The notes under the pieces were generated by a model that searched no databases, had not been told where the DNA came from, and worked only from the letters and a program-made list of their open reading frames with translations. From Clostridia bacterium (lineage in GTDB: Bacteria > Bacillota_A > Clostridia > Oscillospirales > CAG-272): a stretch of 64,000 bases of DNA. Positions 52,586 through 62,738 of the stretch are shown here, one piece after another (position 1 is the stretch's first letter; each line of letters begins with the position of its first letter). The position numbers and the translations under genes were made by a program. The DNA lies in the NCBI GenBank assembly GCA_017467205.1, contig JAFTSQ010000010.1:1-64000 (forward strand), given 5' to 3'.

Positions 52586-55213
52586 TTAGTCCGAAATGAG
52601 CTTTTTCAGCTCAAAGAGAAGGTTCATTGCCTCTATCGGAGTTATGGTGTTTATATCGGTTTTTCTTATTTTTTCAAGCGCTTCGTCACCTTTTTTGTCG
52701 TTCGCTACAGTGAAGAGGTCGAAGACGGGCTCGTCACTCGCCGCCCTCTCACACTTCGCGGCGCTTGGCGCGCGCTCAACGGTCGCAAGAACCTCGCGAG
52801 CTCTGCGGACTACCTCGTTCGGCACGCCTGCAAGCTTTGCAACCTCGATACCGTAGGAGTCGTCCGTTCCGCCTCTGATTATCTTGCGTAAGAAGATTAT
52901 AGAGTCACCGCGCTTTTTCGCGGCGATATTGTAGTTGACGACGCCCTCAAGCTCGTCCTCCATCTCCACAAGCTCGTGGTAGTGGGTGGCGAAGAGGGTT
53001 TTTGCGCCTATCTTCTTCGAGTGGGTATATTCCACGACGGCGCGTGCTATAGCCATACCGTCGTAGGTGCTCGTTCCGCGACCTACCTCGTCATAAATGA
53101 TAAGCGAGCGCTTGGTTGCATTCTTGAGAATGGTTGCGACCTCGCTCATCTCAAGCATAAAGGTCGACTGGCCTGCCGCCAAATCGTCCGACGCTCCGAC
53201 TCTTGTGAACACCTTGTCCACAATGCCCATACGCGCGTCGCGCGCAGGCACGAACGAGCCTATCTGCGCCATTATTACCATAATCGCAACCTGACGCATA
53301 TAGGTGGATTTACCCGCCATATTAGGACCGGTGATTATCATCATACGGTTGTTTTGAGTGTCAAGGTGGGTATCGTTCGGAACAAAATAGCTCTCGGTTA
53401 CGAACTTTTCAACGACCGGATGCCTGCCGTCCTTGATTTCAAGGTCTGTCGAAAGGTCGATTTCCGGGCAGACGTATCCGTTCTTGCTCGCAACGGTGGC
53501 AAGCGAAAGATAGACGTCAAGCTCGGCTATGAGAGCGGCGGTCTTGCGGATACGCTCGCTGTTTTCGGCAACGAAATTGCGTATTTTAGTGAATAACTCG
53601 AACTCAAGATTGACGAGCCTGTCCTCAGCGCCGAGAATGGTGGTTTCCATCTCCTTGAGCTCTTGGGTTATATACCGCTCACAGTTGGTGAGCGTTTGCT
53701 TTCTTACATAGCGCTCGGGGACTTGGTCTATAAAGGACTTGGTTACCTCTATATAATAACCGAACACCTTGTTGTAGGTGACGCGAAGAGTCTTAATTCC
53801 CGTGAGCTCGCGCTCGCGCTCCTCCATCTCTTCCATTATTCCCTTACCGTTTTCCTTGATGGAGCGGTAATAGTCTACGTCCTTATCGTAGCCCTCGCGA
53901 ATCATTTTGCCCTAGCGCACGCTGAAGGGGGGATTATCGCATATAGCGTCGGTTATAAGCAAGCATACGTCGCTCATCGGGTCGAGCTCGTTTATTATGT
54001 GCTTGACGGTTTCGCTCGAAAGCGCGGAAAGCTCGTTCTTTATGTATGGTATCGGAGCAAGGCTCTGCGCTATTGCCATAAGGTCCTTTGCGTTTGCCGT
54101 GCCGTAGACGGTTTTCGCCGTAAGACGCTCAAGGTCGAACATCACAGAAAGAAGCTCACGGAGCGAATCTCTCTCACGCGTATTCTCGAAGAGGTCGCGC
54201 ACCGCCGCCTGACGACGCGTTATATGCGCGGGATTGACGAGCGGACGGAGCACCCAGGAGCGAAGCATACGCGCGCCCATTGAGGTTTCGGTCTTATCGA
54301 GAACCCAGAGCAGCGAGCCGCGCTTTTCCTTATTTCTCATAGACTCTACGAGCTCAAGGTTGCGGCGGGTATTCATATCAAGGTCGAGATACTGACCCTT
54401 TTTATAAATCTCTATCTCCTTTGCAAACGACACGTCGCTCTTCTGCATTTCGCGGATGTAGGAAAGAATCGCACCGACTGCCATAAGCGTTTCGGGCTCG
54501 CCTATCTTTTCCCTCTCGTCACCGAACGTCGCTCTCACGCGCTCTCTTGCCGCCTCGTAGGAGAAATGGCGGGAAAGGTCGGTATGCGACATTGTGTTAT
54601 AGCGCTCCGAAAGGAACTCGGCAACGCTCTCGGTAAGCTCGTTTTTTACGTTGAAGATAGCCTCGGAGGGCTGATAGCCCGCGAGCTCGTTCTTTACGCG
54701 GACGAGCGCGTCCTCACCGTCGATAAAGGTAGCCGACAGCTCGCCCGTCGTTATATCGGCAAGAGCGAGTCCGACACCGCCGACACCCGCGCATACTGCC
54801 GAGAGGAAGTTATTTTTGCCGGAGTTGAGAAGCTCGCCGTCGGTTACCGTGCCGGGCGTTATTGCTCTCGTTACCTCGCGCTTTACAAGACCTGTCGCCT
54901 GCTTCGGATCCTCGGTCTGCTCGCAGATTGCGACCTTGTAGCCCTTTTCCACAAGGCGCGCCACATAGACGTCCGACTTGTGAAAGGGGACGCCGCACAT
55001 TGCCGCGCGCTTTTTATCGCCGCAGTCGCGGCTGGTGAGAGTTAGCTCTAAAACGCGGGATGCTATCAAAGCATCGTCAAAAAAGCATTCGTAAAAATCG
55101 CCAAGGCGGTACATCAGGATATAGTCCTCGTACTGCTCCTTTATTTCAAGATATTGCTTCATCATAGGAGTGAGGTTGGTAGCCTCGCTCCTCTTTTCTA
55201 TAATGTCAGCCAT
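52586..55213 (-). CDS. mutS: DNA mismatch repair protein MutS, interrupted by one in-frame TAG
   Basis: Reading through yields about 875 residues, the normal MutS length. N-terminal mismatch-binding RLGDFYECFFDDA (FYE motif), connector, core and clamp domains, Walker A TGPNMAGKSTYMRQ and Walker B region DEVGRGTSTYDGMA are intact. At 53912-53914 the minus-strand codon is TAG in PPFSVR-stop-GKMIREGYD, where homologs have Glu or a similar residue; GAG to TAG is one G-to-T change. A restart at the ATG two codons later could give an N-terminally truncated ATPase part without mismatch binding. If real, the strain would be a mutator. Confidence 0.93.
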
Positions 55214-55256
55214 AAAGACCTCCGTAGGTTTTTGGAGTTTTGAAAATCGGTCAAAA

Positions 55257-55655
55257 TCAGTGCGAGCATCCGCCGCAGGTCGAGCAATCGTGAGTGCAGC
55301 TCACAGGGCGCTCACCGGTAATGCAGAACTTTATCTCCGCATTAACAGACGCCATAAGGTCGTTGAGTGCCTTCTGTGCCTCTGCGAAAGTTATATAGCA
55401 GGGGTCGGTGCTTATCTCGCCCGTAAGCTCCTCGATTCTTGCGCGAAGGTCGGCTATTGCGCGCTCGTCGGTCTCCGACTGCGGCTTGCAGAACTCCTCG
55501 GTGAGAAGCTTTCTGTCGGTTTCGAATTCCGAAAGCTTTGCCTGAAGGGGCTTGTTCGATTCGTAAGCACTCTTTGCCGCCTCAAGATTCTTTATTTCGT
55601 CGCTCTTGGCAATCTCCTCGCCAAGCATATGTGCAAGCTCGATTATTTTAGTCAT
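55257..55655 (-). CDS. YlbF/YmcA-family protein with Cys-rich tail
   Basis: A 132-residue helical protein of the YlbF/YmcA family (in Bacillus members of the RicAFT complex affecting RNA processing and development). The N-terminus TKIIELAHMLGEEIAKSDEI and the central helices fit. The C-terminus has CTHDCSTCGGCSH, five closely spaced cysteines that may bind metal or a Fe-S cluster, as RicA/RicF partners do. ATG at 55655 sits 11 bases after AAAGG; 55664 is an alternative. Notably, it lies next to miaB, a Fe-S enzyme. Confidence 0.85.
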   Translation of the reverse strand: MTKIIELAHMLGEEIAKSDEIKNLEAAKSAYESNKPLQAKLSEFETDRKLLTEEFCKPQSETDERAIADLRARIEELTGEISTDPCYITFAEAQKALNDLMASVNAEIKFCITGERPVSCTHDCSTCGGCSH

Positions 55656-55663
55656 TTTTCTCA

Positions 55664-57058
55664 TTACCTTTCTTTATCATATATATTTCCGAACAGGTCG
55701 AATGCGCCTGCACGGTCGATTTTTACATCAACGAATTTTCCGACGAGGTCGTCCGCCCCGTCAAAGTGTACCGCCTTTCCCGATGAGGTTCTGCCGGTAT
55801 AGGTCGTAGCCTCGCCGCGCTTTGAGGGCGAATCAACGAGAACGCGAACTACGCGGCCGACGTACTCAAGGTTCTTTTCAAGCGAGATTTGCGTTTGCAT
55901 CTCAAGCAGGCGCGCCATTCGCGCGTCCTTGACCTCGTCTGCCACTCTACCCTCCATTTTCGCGGCGCGTGTGCCCTCTCTTGCCGAATAGAGAAATGAA
56001 TAGACCATATCAAACCTTACGGTGCGAAGGATATCCATAGTTCTCTCAAAATCCTCGTCGCTCTCCGTCGGGAAGCCTATTATTATATCGCTCGTTATGG
56101 CGACGTCGGGATTTTTCGCGCGTATTTTCTCGACGAGGGAGAGATATCGCGAGGAGTCGTAGGTGCGATTCATAAGAGCGAGAACTCTGTCAGAGCCCGA
56201 TTGAAGAGGCAGGTGGAATGTGCGCGCTATTTTGTCGGGATAGCGGCTCATTACGTCTATAAGGTCGTCGGATGCATCCTTCGGGTGACTTGTCATAAAG
56301 CTTATGCGGAAGTCGCCCTCTATTTCGGCTATTTTTTCAAGAAGCTCGGCAAAGCCGATATCCGAGCGGTAGGAATTGACGTTCTGACCGAGAAGGGTTA
56401 TCTCGCGAATGCCCGACGAAATAAGCTCGCGGCACTCGGCAATAACCGCCGCAGAGGCGCGACTGCGCTCTCTGCCCCTGACGTACGGGACTATGCAGTA
56501 GGAGCAAAAATTGTTGCATCCGTACATTACCGAAACCCACGCCCTGTGCGCGCTCTTTCTTACGGCGGGAATATTCTCGGATATATCACCGGTATCCTTC
56601 CCGTATACGAAGCTGCGCCTATGCTCGCTCATATAGTCGTAGACGAGGCGAGGGATAAGGTGAAGCATATTCGGCTCAACGGTGAAGCTTATATAATGCG
56701 AGTCGGTCTTGAGCATATCGGCGATATGCCCCTCCGCCGCCATACAGCCCGCAACGCCGATGATAAGCGAGGGATTTTTGCGCTTTTGAGCCTTGAAGCG
56801 TCCAAGATAGGAGAGCGCCTTTGCCTCGGCGTGAGCGCGGATTGCGCAGGTGTTTACTATTATGAGCGAGGCATCGTCTGGTGAGTCTGCCACCGTATAG
56901 CCCATAGCGACTCCAAGGCCGCGTATGCGCTCACTGTCCGCCTCGTTTTGCTGACAACCGAAGGTGTGAACGTATATCGACCTATCGAGTCCTTCGTTTT
57001 TCTCTCTGACCCGACGGATATATTCCTGCACCTCGGTTTCGTTTATATCAAATATCAT
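55664..57058 (-). CDS. miaB: tRNA (N6-isopentenyl adenosine-37-C2)-methylthiotransferase
   Basis: A 464-residue radical-SAM methylthiotransferase. N-terminal cluster cysteines in HTFGCQQNEADSER, VNTCAIRAHAE and VAGCMAAEGH; the radical-SAM site YGCNNFCSYCIVPYVRGRERSR; C-terminal TRAM domain (about 390-455). It modifies ms2i6A37 of tRNAs reading UNN codons. Overlaps dxs by 4 bases. Cytoplasmic. Confidence 0.95.
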   Translation of the reverse strand: MIFDINETEVQEYIRRVREKNEGLDRSIYVHTFGCQQNEADSERIRGLGVAMGYTVADSPDDASLIIVNTCAIRAHAEAKALSYLGRFKAQKRKNPSLIIGVAGCMAAEGHIADMLKTDSHYISFTVEPNMLHLIPRLVYDYMSEHRRSFVYGKDTGDISENIPAVRKSAHRAWVSVMYGCNNFCSYCIVPYVRGRERSRASAAVIAECRELISSGIREITLLGQNVNSYRSDIGFAELLEKIAEIEGDFRISFMTSHPKDASDDLIDVMSRYPDKIARTFHLPLQSGSDRVLALMNRTYDSSRYLSLVEKIRAKNPDVAITSDIIIGFPTESDEDFERTMDILRTVRFDMVYSFLYSAREGTRAAKMEGRVADEVKDARMARLLEMQTQISLEKNLEYVGRVVRVLVDSPSKRGEATTYTGRTSSGKAVHFDGADDLVGKFVDVKIDRAGAFDLFGNIYDKER

Positions 57059-58917
57059 TTTTCAAGTATTCTTTCTGCTATTTTCTCCGCAGAGAGCCCA
57101 AGATATGAGTAAAGCTCGCAGGGCTCGGTGGGAGAGGCAAAGCTATCGTCTATTGCAATAATATCAAATCTCGACTTGAGGTCGGGGTGGCGCTCGTAGA
57201 GCTCTGAGCGGCTTATCATTGCCGCACCGCCGCACTTTATGCCCTCTTCAACGTAGATTATGCGCTCCGCGCCTCTGACGAGGGGATATATCTTATCGAC
57301 CGCGTCGGCATACGGCTTAATCGACTCGACGAGAATGACTCCGACGGACTCGCCGCGAGCGACTGCTATATCGCGGGCTTCAAGAACGGTATCGATTATA
57401 CTGCCGTAGGTAATAAGCACGCACCTCGGTGCGTCGGATTCCGAAAAGCTTGCTCTGACGCCAAAGGCGTCAAAGTCGCCGTTCGGGTAAAACTCCCTCA
57501 CCGCTCTTTCGCTTTCGCTCTTGTTTGCATAGCGAACGGCTATCGGACCTGTCGCATCCCTTGCCATATCAAGCGCCGCACGGAGCGAGCCGTAGGTCAC
57601 GGGGGCGACTATCTTTATATTGGGGATTTCCGAGAGAAAGGCTACGTCGAATATACCGTGGTGGGTTGCGCCGTCACCTACTGCAAGACCTGCACGGTCT
57701 ATCATCATTCTGACGGGAAGCGACTGAAGCGCGACGTCGTGGATGATATTATCGTAGGCGCGCTGAAGGAAGGTGGAATATATTGCGACGAAGGGCTTCA
57801 TACCGTCAGCCGCGAGAGCCGCCGAGAAGGTCAGAGCGTGCTCCTCTGCTATGCCGACGTCAAAGTAGCGGTCGGGATAGCTCTTGCCGAAGCTGTCAAG
57901 GCCCGTGCCTATGCCCATAGCGGCGGTTACGGCAAGAATTCTCGCGTCGGTGGCGGCGAGCTCCTTAAGCTTATCCGCAAAGACCGAATGGAAGGTGGCA
58001 GACGACGGCTTTTTAGAGGACACCGAATGAAAATCGTCCGGCGAGCGCTCTGCGGGAGAGTAGCCCTTTCCCTTCTTCGTATGGATATGGACCACGACAC
58101 TCTTGCCGAGGTTCTTTGCTTCAAGAAGCACCTTGCGAACCGCCTTGTAGTCGTTGCCGTTGACAGGGCCGATGTAATAAAGGCCGAGCTCCTCGAAATA
58201 GTTGGTTGAATAAATGAGGTGCTTTATCTTCTTTTTCGTCCAGGAAAGCGCCGCGCTTATCGGCTTGCCTATCAGGGGGATATGCTCGAGTACCGAGCGC
58301 GTTCCGCGCTTGAATTTAACGTAGCTCTTCGACACGCGGATACGGGAAAGGTAGCGCGCAAATGCTCCCTTGTTCTGCGAAATTGACATTCTGTTCTCGT
58401 TGAGAACTATTATGAGAGGCAGCTCGGGGTTTACGTTATTGAGCGCCTCGTGCACAAGACCGCCGGTGTAAGCGCCGTCGCCCGTCACGGATATGGAATA
58501 TGCGCGCTTCCCGAGTATAGCGTCAGCCTCGGCATAGCCGAGAGCGGCGGAAATCGAGGTTGAGCTGTGACCTGCGCCAAAGGCGTCGTGCTCGCTCTCA
58601 CGCATAAGCGTAAATCCCGAGAGTCCTCCCGGCTGACGAAGGGTTGAAAAGCGCTCGCGCCTGCCTGTGATTAGCTTATGGACGTAGGACTGATGACCGA
58701 CGTCGAATATTATATGGTCGCGCGGGGAATCGAAAACGCGGTGGAGCGCAACGGTGAGCTCGACTACGCCGAGGTTTGAAGCAAGGTGGCCGCCGTGGAG
58801 CTCCGCATTCTCTATGAGAAAGGCGCGTATCTCGGAGCAGAGCTCGGCTATATCACGCTCGGAGAGAGCCCTGAGGTCCTCCGGCGAATTTATTTTCTCT
58901 AAAAGCGGATAACTCAT
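57055..58917 (-). CDS. dxs: 1-deoxy-D-xylulose-5-phosphate synthase
   Basis: A 620-residue thiamine-diphosphate enzyme opening the MEP isoprenoid pathway from pyruvate and glyceraldehyde 3-phosphate. ThDP motif GDGAYTGGLVHEALNN (about 146), catalytic Glu in AEEHALTFSAALAADG (about 362), and the loop DRAGLAVGDGATHHGIFD are present. Its product feeds the prenyl group of the tRNA base that MiaB later acts on, a sensible operon partner. Overlaps both the AraC gene and miaB. Confidence 0.96.
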   Translation of the reverse strand: MSYPLLEKINSPEDLRALSERDIAELCSEIRAFLIENAELHGGHLASNLGVVELTVALHRVFDSPRDHIIFDVGHQSYVHKLITGRRERFSTLRQPGGLSGFTLMRESEHDAFGAGHSSTSISAALGYAEADAILGKRAYSISVTGDGAYTGGLVHEALNNVNPELPLIIVLNENRMSISQNKGAFARYLSRIRVSKSYVKFKRGTRSVLEHIPLIGKPISAALSWTKKKIKHLIYSTNYFEELGLYYIGPVNGNDYKAVRKVLLEAKNLGKSVVVHIHTKKGKGYSPAERSPDDFHSVSSKKPSSATFHSVFADKLKELAATDARILAVTAAMGIGTGLDSFGKSYPDRYFDVGIAEEHALTFSAALAADGMKPFVAIYSTFLQRAYDNIIHDVALQSLPVRMMIDRAGLAVGDGATHHGIFDVAFLSEIPNIKIVAPVTYGSLRAALDMARDATGPIAVRYANKSESERAVREFYPNGDFDAFGVRASFSESDAPRCVLITYGSIIDTVLEARDIAVARGESVGVILVESIKPYADAVDKIYPLVRGAERIIYVEEGIKCGGAAMISRSELYERHPDLKSRFDIIAIDDSFASPTEPCELYSYLGLSAEKIAERILEK

Positions 58918-59738
58918 TGCCGCTCCTTTCTGTTCTGCTCGGCGACGGGCGATGTGCCTATCACCTTTATGTATGCGCGGTAGAACGCCGAATAATCACC
59001 GAAGCCGACGCGGTAGGCTGCGCCCGACGCGGTTTCCCCAGCCTCCATCAGCTGCTTTGCGTACATAACCCGCTTTTGATTCACATAGCCGTGAATGGAT
59101 ATGCCGTTATGCTTCTTGAAGGCGCGGCAGAGGTAATACTTGCTGACGAAAAAGCGCTTTGCAAGCTTGTCCAAGGTGATATTCGAGGTAATGTTATCGT
59201 TGAGGTATCTTATGACCTTCGCTCCGAGCTCGCCCTCGTCGGCAGATATCTTATCGCCGCCCGAAACCGAGAGAAGCAGGACTATCTCCGACATCAGAAT
59301 CCGCATATAATCCTCTCTTTCCTTATCCGAAAGAGCCGCCGCGACCGAGAAGCGCTCGAAGGCGGATATCAGAGTATGCGATATTGCGTCGGGTGAGTAA
59401 AAATTGACCTGACCGCCCTCGTGCGCGGCAAGGTCGGTTAAGCGCTTTGCCATATCGTGCGAGAGTGTGTCGGGGGTGAAATGAATGACGTAGCGCTCGT
59501 AGGTGGTGCTCGGGTCGAGCTCGAGGCAGTGGTAGCAAAGAGGCGGTATGAGCGCAAGAGTCCTGTCCTTCAGCTCGTATTCCGCACCCTCAACTATATA
59601 TCTTCCCTTTCCGCCGACTACGAAGATTATCTCGTAAATCGAGTGGCAGTGCTTTGCACTGAGGCTTTCGGATATTTCGGTATCGGTTCTGTATCTGAAG
59701 GTCATACCCTTCGAATTAAGCAAAAGCTCTCGGTTCAT
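58914..59738 (-). CDS. AraC-family transcriptional regulator
   Basis: A 274-residue regulator: N-terminal cupin sensor (KHCHSIYEIIFVVGGKGRYIV, LIPPLCYHCLE) and two C-terminal helix-turn-helix motifs (ITLDKLAKRFFVSKYYLCRAFKKHNG and ASGAAYRVGFGDYSAFYRAYIKVIG). The start ATG follows AGGAGGG. It heads the dxs operon on its own strand and shares a regulatory gap with the sugar genes on the other, which are its probable main target. Confidence 0.92.
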   Translation of the reverse strand: MNRELLLNSKGMTFRYRTDTEISESLSAKHCHSIYEIIFVVGGKGRYIVEGAEYELKDRTLALIPPLCYHCLELDPSTTYERYVIHFTPDTLSHDMAKRLTDLAAHEGGQVNFYSPDAISHTLISAFERFSVAAALSDKEREDYMRILMSEIVLLLSVSGGDKISADEGELGAKVIRYLNDNITSNITLDKLAKRFFVSKYYLCRAFKKHNGISIHGYVNQKRVMYAKQLMEAGETASGAAYRVGFGDYSAFYRAYIKVIGTSPVAEQNRKERQ

Positions 59739-59788
59739 AAGCCCTCCTTCCTGCGACAAAAGTCACGAGCGCATAATAATTCTATTAT

Positions 59789-59817
59789 AGTATAGCACGC
59801 AAGAGCAATTTTTGCAA
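59789..59817 (-). promoter_or_regulatory. Promoter of the araC-dxs operon
   Basis: Minus-strand TTGCAA (59817-59812), 17-base spacer, TATACT (59794-59789). Confidence 0.65.
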
Positions 59818-59876
59818 TAGTTTTTGCAATTGTTACAATAAAAAGTTTTGCGCGCTTAATTGCAAAAATTGCAAAT
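59809..59876. promoter_or_regulatory. Four TTGCAA sites between divergent genes (candidate AraC operators)
   Basis: TTTTTGCAAT at 59809-59818 and 59821-59830 and, inverted, ATTGCAAAA at 59859-59867 and ATTGCAAAT at 59868-59876. The pairs overlap both -35 boxes. Confidence 0.55.
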
Positions 59877-59888
59877 ATGTGTTATAAT
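59860..59888 (+). promoter_or_regulatory. Promoter of the sugar isomerase/oxidoreductase operon
   Basis: TTGCAA (59860-59865), 17-base spacer, TATAAT (59883-59888), 54 bases before the ATG. Confidence 0.75.
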
Positions 59889-59942
59889 GCGTATTGTAAG
59901 GGATAATTTTTCCCAAATAAACGAATTACGGAGTGTAATATT

Positions 59943-60695
59943 ATGAAACTCGGTGCACAGTTTTTCACCCTAAGAGAACAGGCGAAGACCAAGGAAGGTC
60001 TTAAAAATTGCTTTGAAAAGGTCAAGAATATCGGCTATCAGGTAGCGCAGATGTCCTGCATTTGCGAGATAGAGCCGGAGCTCCTTCGCGATTATTCCGA
60101 GGAGTACGCGCTTCCCATCACCTGCACGCACACGGCTTATGACAAAATAATTGAGAATACCGACAAGGTTATCGCCGACCACATAACCTACAAGTGCCCC
60201 GTTATCGGTCTTGGCTCTATGCCCGATAAGTTCAGAGGCTCTGTCGAGGGTGCTCGCGCATTCCTCAAGGAGATGGCTGAGCCTATGAAGAAGATTGAGG
60301 CGGCAGGTCTTAAGTTCGCTTATCACAACCACGCATTTGAGTTCGACGATATCGGCGGTACTCGCTCCTATGACATACTTATAGAGGAAGCGCCCACTAT
60401 GAACTTCATTCTCGATACCTATTGGGTCAGATATGCGGGCGAGGATTATATGAAGTATATAAAGCTCTTCGGCAACAAGAGAATGACCAACATTCACTTC
60501 AAGGATATGAAGACCGAGCCCCAGGGCGCTATCTGCCCCTGCGGCGAGGGCGTTATCGACTTTGCTCCCATCGCGGCGCTCTGCAAGGAGCTCGGCGTTC
60601 CCTACGCGCTCGTTGAGCAGGACAACGCACCGAGCCTTGGCGACGAGTTCGAGCAGATGGCGACGAGCTACAACAATCTCAAGCATCTGTTTTAA
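59943..60695 (+). CDS. Sugar phosphate isomerase/epimerase-like TIM-barrel protein
   Basis: A 250-residue protein of the xylose-isomerase-like TIM-barrel (AP endonuclease 2) superfamily. Metal ligand positions are visible in YHNHAFEFD (E/H, about 135-143), FILDTYW (D about 158), NIHFKDM (H about 182) and LVEQDNA (E about 222). Members act as inosose isomerases/dehydratases or ketose epimerases. First gene of a four-gene operon with two oxidoreductases; substrate not known. Confidence 0.85.
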   Translation: MKLGAQFFTLREQAKTKEGLKNCFEKVKNIGYQVAQMSCICEIEPELLRDYSEEYALPITCTHTAYDKIIENTDKVIADHITYKCPVIGLGSMPDKFRGSVEGARAFLKEMAEPMKKIEAAGLKFAYHNHAFEFDDIGGTRSYDILIEEAPTMNFILDTYWVRYAGEDYMKYIKLFGNKRMTNIHFKDMKTEPQGAICPCGEGVIDFAPIAALCKELGVPYALVEQDNAPSLGDEFEQMATSYNNLKHLF

Positions 60696-60706
60696 GGAGA
60701 GTCGGT

Positions 60707-61588
60707 ATGGCAAGATTTGCACTTTCGGCATTTGCTGACGAGGCGGGCTCTACCATTGAAGAGCAGATAAGCGCGCTCGTTGACAACGGAATAGGTTACA
60801 TAGAGCCGAGAAACATCTCCTCAAAGCCTATACTCACCCTCACCGACGAGGAGCTTTTCGAAATCAAGGCAAAGCTTGACGCGGCAGGCATTAAGGTCGG
60901 TTCGCTCGGCTCGCCTATCGGAAAGTACCCTATCGACAAGGATTTCGAGCCTCATATCGCGGATTTCCGCCGCGCACTGCGCGTTTGCGAGATTCTCGGA
61001 ACGAAGAATATGAGAATGTTCTCCTTCTTCGTCGAACAAGACGAGCTTGAAAAGCATCGCGACGAGGTTATCCGCCGCCTTCGCGAGCTCACCGATATTG
61101 CGAAGGAGCACGGCGTTCGCCTCTGCCACGAGAACGAGTCGAAAATCTACGGTCAGATGCCGAAGGAAGTTGAAGAGCTTCTTAAGGCTAACCCCGACCT
61201 CTACGGAATTTTCGACCCCGCCAATTACAGAATGAACGACGCGGATATCATGGACGGTATAAACGCGACCTTCGAAAGATTTGCATATATGCACATCAAG
61301 GACGCAATATACGAGTCCCAGACCATCGTTCCCGCAGGCGAGGGCGAGGGTCGCATCCCCGAGGTCATTGAGATGGTAAACGCTCATACAGACGAGCTCG
61401 TTTACCTCACCCTTGAGCCCCACCTTCACATCTTCGACGCCTACAAGGGCATTGACGATCACGAGCTTAAGGGCGCTTACACCTTCAATAACAGCAGAGA
61501 GGCATTCGACTTCGCAGTCGGAGCTCTCACAAAAATTCTTGAAAATAACGGCTACAAAAGGAGCGATGATAACACATGGATAAAGTAA
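60707..61588 (+). CDS. Sugar phosphate isomerase/epimerase-like TIM-barrel protein
   Basis: A 293-residue member of the same superfamily, only distantly like its neighbour. Metal/active-site places: LCHENESKIYG (E/H about 138), GIFDPANYRM (D about 169), YMHIKDA (H about 196) and LTLEPHL (E about 237). Ribosome site AAGGAG; its end overlaps the next gene by 13 bases. It belongs to the cyclitol/sugar unit under the AraC regulator. Confidence 0.85.
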   Translation: MARFALSAFADEAGSTIEEQISALVDNGIGYIEPRNISSKPILTLTDEELFEIKAKLDAAGIKVGSLGSPIGKYPIDKDFEPHIADFRRALRVCEILGTKNMRMFSFFVEQDELEKHRDEVIRRLRELTDIAKEHGVRLCHENESKIYGQMPKEVEELLKANPDLYGIFDPANYRMNDADIMDGINATFERFAYMHIKDAIYESQTIVPAGEGEGRIPEVIEMVNAHTDELVYLTLEPHLHIFDAYKGIDDHELKGAYTFNNSREAFDFAVGALTKILENNGYKRSDDNTWIK

Positions 61589-62733
61589 GATTTGGCATCG
61601 TCGGATGCGGAAATATGGGCGCAAGCCACGCAAAAAATCTTGCCGCAGGTAAGATTACGAACGGAGTTCTTTCCGCGGTTGCGGACATTAACCCCAAGAA
61701 GCTCGATTTTATGCGCAGCACTTACGGTGACACTATCTCCTATTTCGATACTGCGGAGGATATGTTTAAGTCAGGTCTTTGCGACGTGGTTATGATATGC
61801 ACGCCTCACTACGACCACCCTACCCTTGCCATCCTCGCTCTCGACTACAATCTCAACTGCATAGTTGAAAAGCCCGCAGGCGTTTACACCAAGCAGGTCA
61901 AGGAAATGATTGCACGCGCAGAGAAATCCGATAAGATTCTCGGCATTATGTTCAACCAGAGAACAAACCCCGCGTTCAGAAAGATGCGCGAGCTCGTTCA
62001 GAACGGAACTATCGGAACGGTTAAGAGAACCAACTGGATAATCACCAACTGGTACAGAACCCAGGAATACTACGACAGCGGCGCTTGGCGCGCTACCTGG
62101 GCAGGAGAAGGCGGCGGAGTTCTTTACAACCAGGCTCCTCACCAGCTTGACCTCTTCCAGTGGATTGTCGGTATGATGCCCTCGAAGGTTCACGCCTTCT
62201 GCCATTACGGAAAGTGGCACAACATTGAGGTTGAGGACGACGTTACCTGCTACTGCGAGTATCCTAACGGTGCGACCGGCGTGTTCATCACCTGCACGGC
62301 TGACGCTCCCGGCACTAACAGATTTGAAATTACCGGTACGCTCGGAAAGCTCGTTTTCGAGAACAACAAGCTTTACCTCACGCCCCTTGAGATAGACGAG
62401 CGCCTTCACTGCTTCTCTACCTACACCGGATTCGGTGCGCCTCACGCGCTTCCGACGGTTGAGGTTGAGCTTGAGGGCGAGAACAGCCAGCACGTCGGAA
62501 TCTGCAACAACGTTGCGAACGCAATCCTCGGTCTTGAGCCTCTCTACGCTCCCGCAAGCGACGGTATTTGCGGCGTTCAGCTCGCTAACGCTATGCACCT
62601 CTCGAGCTGGCTTGATCGCGCAGTTGACATTCCGATTGACGACGACCTCTTCTACGAGGAGCTCAAAAAGAGAATTGCTATTTCCAAGCCCCACGCGGCA
62701 CGCGAGGAAAAGGTAGTACTTCAAGGACAGTAA
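61576..62733 (+). CDS. Gfo/Idh/MocA family oxidoreductase
   Basis: A 385-residue NAD(P)-dependent sugar or cyclitol dehydrogenase. N-terminal Rossmann motif GIVGCGNMGASHAK, the family EKPAGVYTKQ (catalytic K), and the second domain with GVLYNQAPHQLDLFQWIVG (NxxxHxxD-type active site, H and D). Substrate not predictable; the pairing with TIM-barrel isomerases is typical of inositol-like or uronate pathways. Confidence 0.92.
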   Translation: MDKVRFGIVGCGNMGASHAKNLAAGKITNGVLSAVADINPKKLDFMRSTYGDTISYFDTAEDMFKSGLCDVVMICTPHYDHPTLAILALDYNLNCIVEKPAGVYTKQVKEMIARAEKSDKILGIMFNQRTNPAFRKMRELVQNGTIGTVKRTNWIITNWYRTQEYYDSGAWRATWAGEGGGVLYNQAPHQLDLFQWIVGMMPSKVHAFCHYGKWHNIEVEDDVTCYCEYPNGATGVFITCTADAPGTNRFEITGTLGKLVFENNKLYLTPLEIDERLHCFSTYTGFGAPHALPTVEVELEGENSQHVGICNNVANAILGLEPLYAPASDGICGVQLANAMHLSSWLDRAVDIPIDDDLFYEELKKRIAISKPHAAREEKVVLQGQ

Positions 62734-62738
62734 CTATT

